A stretch of 64,000 nt of DNA, taken from Auriscalpium vulgare (lineage: Eukaryota > Basidiomycota > Agaricomycetes > Russulales > Auriscalpiaceae). Below are positions 41,181 to 52,700 of this stretch, in pieces. The stretch is from assembly GCA_019915015.1 (NCBI GenBank), contig JAHBBC010000003.1, positions 124,001-188,000 on the forward strand. The letters run 5' to 3'. Position 1 is the first letter of the stretch. The number at the start of each line of letters is the position of its first letter. The notes under the pieces were generated by a model. It had not been told where the DNA came from, made no database searches, and saw nothing but the letters and a program-made list of their open reading frames with translations. The position numbers and the translations under genes are program-made.

Positions 41181-43372
41181 TCATAGCTCATCCCTGGGCT
41201 TACTCTCTGCATCGTCCAGGGGCAGACACAATGCCGGTGTCGTTCCAATGAATTGATATTCACACTTCTCCAGCTCCACGATCGTGTTGAGCGTGTTTTC
41301 GGTACCGCACGACAAATACACCTGATTGGCCAAAAATTAGACGTGGTCGAGATGCGTGGAAAAAAAACTGGTTACGGTGACGCTGCGATGTGGTCCGTTC
41401 CAGCACTTCGTGCCTTGTGTATAGACTTGGCGGCTGTAGTACTCGGGCGAGCCAGGGGTCGCGTCTGGTGACGTGTTCCACGATGAGAATTTACTAACCG
41501 AATGCATCAGCAGACTCATTCAAGAAGACGAAATAATTTGATACTTGCCCAAGGCTAAATGTACTGCCGCCGTGATTCGCCTTCTGCCGTGCTTCATCGA
41601 AAAGGCAGACTTCGTAGGTGTACCTGTCAAACAGTCGGGTCGGACCTTGATAGCAGTTGAACTGAGAAGGATACTCACTCTCCAGTGTCTTTACTCAAAC
41701 ATGTCCCTTCCAGTTTCTTCCATTCACCCTGTGGGCCGAAGCCCTTGACATCAAAGAGATCACTCAGATCTTCCTTCGCTGTGTCAAGATCCTTCTTCGT
41801 CTGGTCCAGATTGCGCTCAGCGGCGTTGTACGCCTCACGGGCCTTGTTCGCGTCTGCGTAGAGCGTAAGTTGCATCCAGGATAAAAGGCGAGTAAGAAGC
41901 GCACCCGCAGCACCGCCACCAGGTACAACAGCTTTGATGATCCCAAGCTTCGGGAGCCAAGTGGAGAGGAACGTGCGGAGGACTTCAAATTGGGGAATGA
42001 GAGAGTCTGGGAGGTAAGCGGTTATGTCGTATACTGGATCATCAGTATCAGCCTGTACATAATATATTTGGCAAGGACACAAACGTACAAGTGGAGTCCG
42101 CGTCATTGCCGTCGACCCCGATGTGCTTTTCGTGCTCGACAAGCAGCGAGACATAGTCCGTGTGCAACAGCGTATCCAACTGATGTTCAAGCTCCTCCGC
42201 GCTCCATTCACCTTCCGGGATCTCGGACGATTTCGTGTCCTCCTTGGCCTCTTCGTCTTCTTCGTCGCTACCCTCCTCATTTGCTTCTGCTTCTGCTGAT
42301 CCGATGTGAGGAAGGTTTGCCTGGTACTCATAAGACCGGACAGCTTCTAAGACGGCCATATCTTGATAGTTAGGGTTGTAGTTCGAGCGCAGGGAATCCA
42401 GAATGTCTTCGAGAGCTTTCGAGCGCGCAACTGCGGCCTCCTGCTCGCGCCGAAGGGATTTGAGCGCGGTAGACTGGGAAAGAAGTGTGATATACAGAGC
42501 TGTGAGGCATCTATGAGTGGATCAATGCGTTGAGTACGGGGCTGCGTACGAGACGACTTCTTGCGCTCAAGCTCTTCCGCGGAAATGGCCTCTGTGCGAT
42601 CCGCGATATCTAAGTGATGTCAGGTTGTATTTCAAACGCAGTCCAAAAAGCACAAACCTTTCAGACGGGCGACCTCCTTCTCCTTCTCCGCAATGTCCTT
42701 CTCCGCAGCCGAGATGACGCCCTCGAGTCGCTTCTTCTCCTTTTGTGCGTAGGCAACGTACGTCGAGCGGATCTTTGAGCCCTGCAGAGGGAGGTAGTAC
42801 CATGCCCGCCAACAAGAACGGAAAGATTTACGCACAGTCTTGCGTAGTTTCCGTTCTGCCTCGACCTTATTGCGATAAGCCTCGCCGACCTCCTTGCAAA
42901 TGTTCGGGCACGCGCCAGATGCCTCATCGGAACCGTCGCAGCACTCGTATTCTGCGACAGATGGGATGAGTGTGACGCGCATCGGATACTTGTACAACAC
43001 GCACCACATAGCCCGTCGTTCACACGAGAGCTGTGTATACTCGCGCCAATGTGGCCGTCATTCGCACACCAGAACACGCCAGTCGAGCACGCAGATGAGC
43101 CTGCAGCGAAGGTTGCTCAAGTCGCGGCACCCTTTGTAGGAAGGTGCATAGCACGCACCAGGCTCGTCGCTTCCGTCTGGACAGTCGCAGTAGTCATCGT
43201 TGACGGCAGTCCATGGGATTTGCTTTGAGCGATCGAGACACGTCCACTTCTGGGCAGCGTCCGGGGCGTAACGAGCGAGGAGCTTCGGGTTGACGCCTAG
43301 TAATGTAAACGCTGTGTTGGCGGGGACTGCAAGGGAGAGCGAGAGCGAGAGCACAGCTAGCCAAGGGAGCAT
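41181..43372 (-). CDS. GTB1: Glucosidase II beta subunit (PRKCSH/Gtb1) with MRH domain
   Basis: Non-catalytic ER subunit that retains glucosidase II and presents mannose of N-glycans through its MRH domain. About 540 residues. The signal peptide is MLPWLAVLSLSLSLAVPANT, then FTLLGVNPKLLARYAPDAAQ. Two LDL-receptor-A-like modules follow: DDYCDCPDGSDEPG and ECCDGSDEASGACP. A coiled coil (KLRKT...EKDIAEKEKEVARLK) and an acidic EEGSDEEDEEAKED stretch come next. The MRH domain reads YTYEVCLFDEARQKANHGGS, GKFSSWNTSPDATPG, QGTKCWNGPHRSVT, CGTENTLNTIVELEKCEYQF. It ends KPRDEL, an ER-retrieval type tail. One intron (41494-41548) uses a GC donor. Tandem with SEC63, 111 bp away. Confidence 0.93.
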
Positions 43373-43483
43373 GGGCGCGGGAGGAGACTCAGACAGTGTG
43401 CGGACTCGGACACGTCGACAGAACAGTCAAGCGCTCGCACGTGCTAGTCTACGCCAACTAGCTAGTATACAGTGGCAACACAT

Positions 43484-46020
43484 TCAGTCGCTGTCGCTGC
43501 TACTGTCGTTCGCAGCCTCGCTCTCCTCCTCGGACGAGCTCTCATCGTCACTCTCGTCGCGCCGCTTCTTCACGGGCCGCCCCTGCATCGCCGCCATCTG
43601 TCCAGCCAGCGAATCCTCCTCCGGATCAGAGATCTCGTCCTCCGCACCTTGCTCCTCCACGCTCAACTTCGATACATCCTCATTGTGAAGCTGCCATGTC
43701 GCCAAGGGTTAGTCCAAAAGTGGCACAAGAGGTGAAACAACAGATGCGCACCGCGATGTCCTGCACCACATCCTCCCCGACGTATGTGTCGCTGACAAGG
43801 AACAGACGCCATGTAAACAAGCCTACATTGGGGGGCGACTGGAACTTCAGCTTGTATGACCGGTAATTGCGCGAACGCTCGGCGTGCGAGAATGGAACAT
43901 CTGTGATTTTTACTGGCGGTACGACGATGCGGTTAGACTTTACGTCTGCGAGCACAATCCACCAGCCAGCTTTCCTGTTCTGTTCAGACACATCAGTTTG
44001 CAGAAGCAACGTTCAGTGATTGTGCGCTTACGACAGGCCAGTGTGGAGCATGTCCAACGCCAAGGCTGCTGCCAGGCGACTGCAGGTCTTCAGCGTCGTT
44101 GCCACTATTGAGGAATTCCTCGTCCTTCTTCGCGTCTGCTATCGCATCGCCGACAGTAACCTCGCTTTCGAGAGCTTTACCGTTCATTTGGGGTTCAAGG
44201 CTAGGTGGCGACAATCTCAATTTGACAACGAGGAAGACAATAGCAGAAGGAGTGATAATTCGTTCGCCAATGACTGTCAGCAGATGCACGTAAGCACTCA
44301 AGTGAGATTATCACAAACCACAGAGGACACACCTTTGAATCCCACGTCGACCAGCTCCAGCCGGCCCCACCGGTCAGCCGCCTTTTTGATGTCAGCAACT
44401 CGGCCGTCTCCTTTCTTCTCCAGATGATGAACGAAGTCCTCGATGTCGGTCACATCTTCTGGCAAGGCCTTGACGTCGGCTTCCTCAATCCCAGGCAACT
44501 GTCGGAATTTTGACACAGCATCGCCGGGCACGATCGCCTGGAACAAATATGCGTGCAAGCGCATGACCGCCACAGTAGGGTGATACCAGTTCCGTGCCAT
44601 GCTGATCGTCAAAAGAGCATTTAGAAGATGAGGTGTTTGCAGAAGAACGTTCGATTGTGCTGTGTGCAGAGTGAGTCGCATTCCTACGTGAAGACGAAGG
44701 GCAACCTACCCTTCTTCAGAGAAGCATCGGTGAGAGGCAGTCTGAGCAGGTGGGCATACAGCAGGACCAGAGCATTCCATTTGCTGTCGCGAGCACCTGT
44801 AGCACCCTTGACCAGCACACGAAGATGCCGCCACTGCTCGCCCAACTTGACCTCGATCGACTCTTCCAAGCGTTCCAATTCTTTCTCCGTGACTTTGTGG
44901 GCGACCTGCTCCCATTCGGTCGCCTTGCCGAGAGCCCCAACCACCTCTTCAAGATCAGAGTTCTCCGTGATCGATTTGAAGAAACTGGCCGCGGTTTGCG
45001 CGAAGACGCCGTCTTTTGTTTTGCGCATGTTGCCAAACCACCAGTTGCCCTGCATAACAGTGAGACCACGATTGCGAAGGCAGCAGGATGCAACATACGA
45101 CAAGGGCGGGCAATGATACGCCAAATATCAGGGCGTAGATTCCGAGTACCCAGATGTTATTTTGCGCCTCTACAATCCATCGGGGAAGGGCGATACCCAT
45201 GCTGATTTCCTGCCTTCCGTCCGGGTGTCCATAGTCTTCAAAGTTCTTGCGGATAGTTTCATCCGTGAGCCTATGACGCGCACGTTTGAGCAAATGATCA
45301 TCGAACGAGGAAAGAAGAAACCAACGATTTGTATGCTTTGGTGATGTCGACGAATTTAGCTGCGACGGACTCCGCCGTGTCGTTTGCCGTGAGCTTCACC
45401 TTGTCGGGATGGCTAGAGGTCGACTTTGGTCACTTTCACGCAACATGCAGTGAAAGCACCACATACTATATCTTGGACAGCTTCTTAAAATGAGACTTGA
45501 TCTCCTTCTCTGTCACACCCTGTCAAGCAGCTTGTCATTGAAGAGGACCTGGTGGTATGACGGCCGTACGCACAGATTTCAAGCCTAGAATCTCAAAAGG
45601 ATCGTAGATTTGGGTCTCCACAACGACACCAGAGACCTTGTACGCAATAATTCCGACTAGGGCCCAGCCCGCGGCAAGGAGGAGCCCTCTAGAGTTCGCA
45701 AAGCGTTGATCAGAGCAGTACGTGTCAAGAGTGGCCGGCTGCGCACTTTCTGGAGATGCTGACTGCGCCTCTTGCCTTGCGAAGCCGTGTGCGTTTCTCT
45801 GCGCACTCCCCGCATTGACAAAAAGCTGTCCGGGACTCCTCTACACGTGGTAGCCACGTCAGTAGATCATTGGTGATGCGCGATGTGCATGAAAGGAGAA
45901 CGCACTGGACGACGAGGAGAAGATGAAGGATAGAGTTACTGGGACGAGGACAATGACAAGGACTGTGAGCACGAAGAAGAGTGCCATGCTCCCCGACTCG
46001 TCATACTTGTAGCCGGCCAT
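43484..46020 (-). CDS. SEC63: ER translocon component SEC63 (J-domain protein)
   Basis: Integral ER protein that recruits BiP to the Sec61 channel. About 660 residues, with roughly ten introns. The first exon is MAGYKYDESGSMALFFVLTV plus the rest of membrane segment 1. Segment 2 is RGLLLAAGWALVGIIAYKV. The J domain follows: YDPFEILGLKSGVTEKEIKS, then YHPDKVKLTANDTAESVAAK with the BiP-activating HPD assembled across an intron, then FVDITKAYKSLTDETIRKNF and GHPDGRQEISMGIALPRWIV. Segment 3 is VLGIYALIFGVSLPALVVCC. The Brl domain contains LTISMARNWYHPTVAVMRL, FRQLPGIEEADVKALPEDV and WWIVLADVKSNRIVVPP. The tail is highly acidic (SDDESSSEEESEAANDSSSD), as needed for Sec62 binding. Confidence 0.95.
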
Positions 46021-46230
46021 GTCGGATGGAGGCTAGTATGCAAGGTATGGTACAGATGTTGGTCGCCGCGGGCGAAGGCCGGGGTTGCGTCTGGGCGGAT
46101 GTGGGGAAGAGTGCACACCTAGCTGCGAAGAAAAGGAGCGGGAGGAAAGGGAAGGACGTGAGGGAGAGACGGGACAGTGGAAGGCAGCGGGACGGAGAGC
46201 TGAGCGTGCGCTGGCATAGAGCGGCCGATT

Positions 46231-47934
46231 ATGTCATCCCGTGATAGCATCCTCTGTTCCTCCTCCATGCACAGAGTGCGCATCGTCGCGGCCCAACCGC
46301 TCCCAGACATCAAGGCCTGGTTCCCTCTTCGCCGCGACGGCCTCGACTCGGTCTCCCAGCTCAAGGACAGTCTCTGCGACTCCCTCAAGGCTCTGCGTGA
46401 CGTCGATGTCCGTCCACGCGACATCGTCCTGCTCCTCGACGACTTCGAGCTGCTCGACGAGACGTCTGCAGATGTACTTCGGGACGGTGATCTTCTCACG
46501 TGCGTGCTCCTCTGTCTTTGCCCAAGGACTGCGACGTTCATACGCTGCAGCATCCAGCGGAGGCCAACCTCGTCAAAACGGAAGGCTGATCTCACCGACG
46601 TGACCCCCTCATGCAAGAAGATCAAGCTTTCTCCTCTTCACGCAACCGTGCCGGGGAATACCCTGGGACACATCTCGAGCAAAATACCCCCAGTGGGAGC
46701 TTCATCCTCCTCTAGCGGTTCTTCTGAGGATACATCGAGCTCAGAGTCTGAATCAGACTCTTCCTCAGATTCAGATTCTTCTTCAGACTCGGACTCGGAC
46801 TCTTCTTCGCCATCGTCATCCAATTTGGCGCCACGTGTACAATCCTCGAAGCAACCTCGTAGCGCCTTGAATGCAGCCTCTATCGTCGTGGCGAAATCCC
46901 ACCAGTACGTCGTCTATCTGCCCTACTATCATGCGGAAGCCATGTCAATGCTTCCTACTCCTCAGCCTCCTACCCGTTCCACCAGGCCAGGGCAAGATTT
47001 CGACACAGTCTCGAAACCTCAGACGGCGGAAGAAGCGACTCTTCGAACGCGGAGCCGTGCCCACCGCACCGACTCCGCCCTTGATATCGTCATCCGCCAA
47101 TGCCCTTCCGCTCGGCGTGCCTGAAGCCAATCGCGATGTTCATGCCGAGCCAACCATCGCGATGATGTCCTTGTCGAACAAGAACAAGCGGAAGGGCTTC
47201 AAGCGAGCCATGACCGGACAGCTACCGACGCGCATCACGTTCGAATTGCCCGACACTTCTCCAGCTCCTGCGTCTGTCTCGCATCCATCGTCTCCCAAGA
47301 AACGTCCCTATCTGGTGCCTCCATCACAAAAGCAAGAACTTGGCCTGCTTCCGGCAAATCTCTTCGTCACGAGCGTCGATGTTGAAGCAGAGCTGTGGCC
47401 TTCTCAAAAACGCAAGGGCAAAGGGCCCCGTGCGGAGCCTCATTCGATGTTGCAGGATTCGCACGCGAAAGCCACGCAGAAAGCAAATGCTGCAGACATA
47501 GTCCTGCCATATGATGACGAAACTGCCGTAGCTCCGACGGGCTCTGGCTTGTCGATTGTGCCGCCACTAGACTGGAACGTAGTGGAAGCACACTGGAGTT
47601 CATCCCCGGTGGTCGCTCAGTTCACGATGTTGAAGATCGGCAATGTTGTTGGGTGGAAGGTACTCTCAGACTCGAGTTTGCTTACTTCGTGTGTTGATAT
47701 ACTCTTCAGGAATTAGGCATCCATCCTACGACATTAACACCAGAGACACTCCTCCATCTGGCGCATGTCGTCGCTATCGGCGATCAGGTCACTGTGAGAA
47801 GCATCGCCCGGCCGGGGGCAGGGGCCGTGTCATTCTCTGTCGACTTCGACGTGGAAATGGAGGAAGAGGAGGTCGCATATAGTGCGGCAGACGTGCTGAG
47901 TCTGGGTTGGAGGCTGGTCCAGCCTCACGACTAA
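46231..47934 (+). CDS. Coilin-like protein (Cajal body scaffold)
   Basis: About 510 residues in four exons. The N-terminus MHRVRIVAAQPLPDIKAWFP, SVSQLKDSLCDSLKALRDVD, VRPRDIVLLLDDFELLDET and VLRDGDLLTIQRR has the ubiquitin-like order of the coilin self-association domain. The middle has basic NLS-like runs (KRKADLTDVTPSCKKIKL), a long Ser/Asp/Glu tract (GSSEDTSSSESESDSSSD) and KNKRKGFKRAM. The C-terminus, SSSPVVAQFTMLKIGNVVGW then KELGIHPTTLTPE and SIARPGAGAVSFSVDF, resembles the atypical Tudor domain of coilin. Coilin organises snRNP and snoRNP maturation; that role is inferred here. The first ATG is at 46231, but 46267 (MHRVRIV) fits the family better. Divergent from SEC63, 210 bp. Confidence 0.68.
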
Positions 47935-48423
47935 AATTTATGTTCGAAATATGATGGAAGCGAATGCAGCGATCAAGAGCCGAGTGTGAACTTCTTGCAC
48001 ACTCCGGGACCCTTATGGACCTACTTGCATGTGGCTGCGCACGCGGATGTCGCGAGCACAACTCGTTCCCCTGCGCCCACTTCAAAAGCTTCCAGAATCC
48101 ACACAGACTGCGACTTGCTCCCTCGCTTTGACCCTCTGACCTGCCGACCAGTCACACGACGTGCTAGGATCGTCAATAGACCTGAGAATGTCTGTCCACC
48201 GAACCTCTCCACTTTTGTTGAGAACATTCACCGGCGTTCCTCGGACACGCCTCCTCGGGCTTTCGCGTCTGACGACCAGGTGCGTGCGCTTCTGCATTCA
48301 AAGGCGTTAATCCTCGCCTCGATCGCAAAGATAGCGTGAGCAGGACGCGCCTCTAAGGCGTGGCCTGCCAGCCATTCAAAAGGCCGCGTTTGTTCCACCC
48401 TTCATGTGCCCTTGTCTACCGCA
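47935..48423. other. Intergenic region between coilin-like and BTB genes
   Basis: A plus-strand frame of 117 codons (about 47986-48339) has no ATG start and no recognisable motif, and minus-strand frames of about 70 codons look random. I read it as 3' UTR plus the BTB promoter. Confidence 0.5.
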
Positions 48424-49456
48424 ATGTCCACACGATCCCACGCAGCACAGGCGCAGGCTTGTCAACCTGTGCGCGATGCCGGCGCTCCCTTCAACGACGT
48501 CGACCCCATCCACGCAGTCATCCTCCGCTCCTCCGACAACGTCGACTTCTTTGTTCTCAAGCTCTTCCTTGCGCGAGCATCCTCCTTCTTCAGTGGCATG
48601 TTCGAGCTTCCCGACCCACACACGGTAGCTTCCATAGACGATGAAGATCACCGGCAGGGCGTTGCCATTGTGCGCATGCAGGAGAGCTCGCACGCCCTCG
48701 ACGTCCTCCTCCGCATGTGCTACCCGGTGGACAACCCTGACCTGTCCGACCTGCAGGACGTGCGCCTGGCCCTGGAGTGCTGCCACAAATACGTCATCGA
48801 GTGCTTCGAGGGAACCCTCAAAGCAGCCCTGCTGCGCGCTGCCGATGCACGTCCCCTCGCGGTGTACGCGCTCGCGTGCCGCTACCGCTTCGAGGACGTC
48901 GCAAACGACGCTGCGAAGCGTTTGTTATTCAAGCCCTTTCGTTCTCACTCCGAGGCGGATTTGTCTGACCTGACAGGGGTGCAATATCAACGCATCCTGC
49001 AGTACCATCGCAACTGCAGCCTCAAGGCAACGACCGAACCACCGGTGACCTGGTTCAATGCTCTCGTCGCCGGGTCCACTACATCATCATCATCCCCTAC
49101 GACTTCGCAATCCTGCCGCACACAATTTCACTTCTTTTATGCCGCGACGCAGCCGTCGAAGAGCTTTTGGGTGCCTCATTGGTGGACCGCTTACCTGCAC
49201 AAGGCTCTAGAGGCTGTGAAAGACAGACCTCGAGGTAGCACCGCCACTGCCCCAGAGCTGCTGGAACCGTTTAACAAGTTGGCGCTGCAATGTGCCGAAT
49301 GTATGGAAGAGTCAGTGATTGCTCTGCACAAATTGAGCACTGCACTCGCGCTGGAGATCGAGAAGGCGGTTAATCAGGTCAGTTGATACTTTCTTTATCC
49401 ACCCCATTTGCTGACGCCGACATAATCAGGTTCCCAAGCCTTACTGCCCTCCCTAG
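48424..49456 (+). CDS. BTB/POZ-domain protein of the mushroom-expanded type
   Basis: About 326 residues in two exons. The BTB fold is seen at residues about 25-125: DVDPIHAVILRSSDNVDFFV, KLFLARASSFFSGMFELPD and MQESSHALDVLLRMCYPVDN, then the helix ALECCHKYVIECFEGTLKAA. The second half has PVTWFNALVAGSTTSSSS and FWVPHWWTAYLHKALEAVK, and a last exon adds VPKPYCPP. BTB proteins with this layout form large families in Agaricomycetes. Their partners (Cullin-3 or transcriptional) are not known for this one. The ATG at 48424 begins the longest sensible frame. Confidence 0.82.
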
Positions 49457-49744
49457 TAACACTAGTTGCGCACTTTCACCACGGTTCCCCAGTGTGCTGG
49501 CGAAATCATATGTATATCCTTCCTTCTCTTCTATGTCGGTAGGGTATGATTGGTATGAACTGTTATTCTATACAATGTGTGTGCAAGATCTACTGATGAT
49601 ACATTTTGATTGCGCCTGATGATGGAGCAAAGAAATATGAGCGACTATAATGTAGTTGAGTTTGAAATATCGGAAGCGTGACGGCGGGGTAGCCCATGGA
49701 CAGGTGAGTCAGTACATAGTCAGTGCGTGTGGCTGGCATGAAAA

Positions 49745-52700
49745 TCATGGGCTGTGACTGGCGGTAGATGCGGTCACCGACGCAGACGGCTCGGAAGGCC
49801 ACGGCGAGACCGAGTCATCCAGCATAATGCCACTGATTCGATTGTAAATCGATTCTGGGTATTGCCTACAAAACCCACATGAGCAGAAGGATCACAGGTT
49901 TTGAAGGCAGGTATTTACCTGGACCGCACGCGCTCCAGAAGAGCAATGGCATGGTCTCTATTTCCGCTGCCGAGTTCAGCACGAACCATAGCTTCCCACG
50001 TCGATGGCTAGCGTAAGATCAAAAGTCAGTAGCGATTCCTCGGGCGATGGTCGAACAATCCTTACTTCACGATAGACGGGATCATCAGCGCCAGCAAAAT
50101 GTGTAGCGCGGGTGTCGTGTGGGGTGTGATTGTTGGGAGCGGCGACACCGACAGGTGGATCGACCAGGCTCTCAAAAATAAGGCGCGCCTGCTCGACGTC
50201 GCCCACGGCAGCGTAACCACGGATGAGGATATTCGCGATGTAAGCCGTCATGTGGATACCCGAGTCGCGTAGACGAGCGATGTATGCGGGCATGAGGTCC
50301 GCCCGTCGCAACGTGACGAAGACGTTGATCAGGGATTCGTAAGTCACAGCATCGGGCAACTGTAAGCCGGAAGATAAGGTGCTGGGATGCGTTGCGATAG
50401 AATCGAAGACTGTGATAGCCTTATCAAGATCCTTCTTGACGCAACCATAAGCGTTGACGAGAGCAGCCCAATGCGAGCCCTGGACCTGGACCGACCGATC
50501 ACGCTGCAGCTGAGCAAATGTCTTTTCCATCGACTTGAAGTCGACGGGCTCGATACTTCCATGGGCGTCAAGGAGCAACTGCACGAAACATGAAGAACTG
50601 CGGAAACAGAAAGACGATACAGTAAGCGTACCTTGTAAGTGTGAGCAGTTGGCTTGATGCAAGCAGACACCATCCGACTGTAGAAGTACAGGAAGCGGGC
50701 ACGATTCGGCTTCGTCTGCACGTAGAACTGCATCATTGTATTGAAGGGAGGAACCCGAGGTTTGAAGTTGGGCTGTTGAGTCATCTCCTCGAACAAGGTC
50801 TCCGCCGAAGCGCTGTCGCCGACGCGACAGCAAGCCGCAATGAGGGCGCCGTACGTGATGGAAGTTGGCTGCAGCCCCGAGGACTTCATCGAATGGAAAA
50901 GCTCGATGGCATAGTCAGCTTTGCGTGCCTTGGCCAATTTCGAGATGGTTGTGTTGTATAGAAACGTGTTCGGCCGTATTCCGCGCATCTGGGACTCGTC
51001 AAAGTACGCCATCGCCCGTGCTGTGTCGTCCGTTGTATCCTTGATGCACTGGATCAGAGCACCGTACGCGTCGGCCGTCGGCGACATGCCCTGTTCGAGG
51101 AGTCGGCTGCGGTGTAGATCGGCTGTCAATCCATCACCGGCGTGACCGCGGGCGATGATCATGGAGTTTTCCAGCGCTGCCCAGGCCTGCATTTGGACCT
51201 GCTGGTCATAATCCAGGAGCGAAAGCATCTTGTTGCCCTCCTCGTAAAGGAATTCCACCTTCTTCATATCCTTGAGGCGGCCGAGGCTCTCTATCAATCG
51301 CCCGATAACATCCGAAGACGGATATAAACCCATGCGTATCCCGGATTCGAAGCGTTCGAAGGCAGCGAGTGGTTTACTGTTCGAGCCACGGATAAATTCG
51401 TCCACGAAGCGGGTGTGATAGTCGTCGATACGGGCCCCCGGGGGTAGCAGTGAAGGTGTGGAAGAGACGGGCTCAGGCTGGGCGGTGGTGATCTTATTCC
51501 GGCGTTCGAGAAGAGCTACGAAAGACGGTCCAAGGTTCACCATGATGTTGAAGAGCTCCTGCGACGCCTTGCTCGCTGATATAGCAGCGACGAGGCGGTC
51601 CTGAACGGGGCTAGAAAGCAGATTCGGGTCCAGTCCAGCCCGAGCCATGTCCGTGAACAAGCCTAAGCCAAGCTCTGCGCGTTGCTCCAGGGGCTCGGCC
51701 CGTTCCTCGACCCGGACCAGTTCTTCACTAGTCTGGGCATCCGTTTCTACCATTGCTTGCGCAATGACATCCCAATCCGAGGGGGACAGATCATCCAAAG
51801 CTGCAGTATCCTTGGCGGCCACGTAAGCACGTGATACTGCACTTGCCAAGGTCTGTTCCAGATGCAGGCCATGGCGAGACCACGTCTCGACAAGACCTAG
51901 CACGAGGGAAAGTGGTAGGTCGCGAGCAACTCCGTTGTCATACAGTATGAGCATTGACCAGTCCTTGACGGTGTCCGTTCGTCCTGCTGCGCTTGGTAGA
52001 GCCATCTTGGAGAGCTTGACAACGTCAAGCTTGTCAACAAACGCAAGCGCTTTATCCAGGCGACCGTGCGCGGTAAAAAGTTCGACGACACTTCGGAGGA
52101 CGTCCAAACCAGGAATCTCGCGAAATCCACTCCCCCAATACAAACGGTGGCCAATCACAGATGACTCGAGGAAGTCCAATATTTCCACCGCACGAGCATC
52201 GTCAATGTCATGAGTCCGGAGGTATCCGATGTTCGCCGCGTAAACGACCGGCTTCAATCGATTCTCCAGCTGTTTTGTGAAACTCATGCAATGAGAAGGA
52301 ATGCTTTTGTATAGATCATTGAGCTCGTCAATGCGACCGGTTTCGGCAAGCGCAGTCAGCATCTCGTCCCACATGTCGAGGTCCGGACGAGGCGGGGAAA
52401 CCGTAGGCTGGAAATCGTCCTTTATCACGGCCCCTTGCTCCAGCAAGCGACGGAACCAGGCGAGGGCAGTGGCCACATCCCCAGATTCCCAGAAACCGCG
52501 TAAGAGGTGCCTGTACGTGGAAAAAGCAGGGAGTGGGACATCCGCGGACCCGAACTGAGCACCAGCTTTGGAGTCCAACATCTGTTCGAGGAGACCGAGG
52601 GCGGCGGTGGCATCCCCACTGCGAAGGTGGGATTCGATGGCCCGATTCCAAACGGTGATATGGCCGGCACGAGCTTCCCTGGTGGCCACGAATCGTATCA

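Noticed and set aside
47986..48339. 117-codon plus-strand frame between coilin-like and BTB genes
   Set aside because: It lacks an ATG at its beginning, has no motif, and lies where the BTB promoter is expected.
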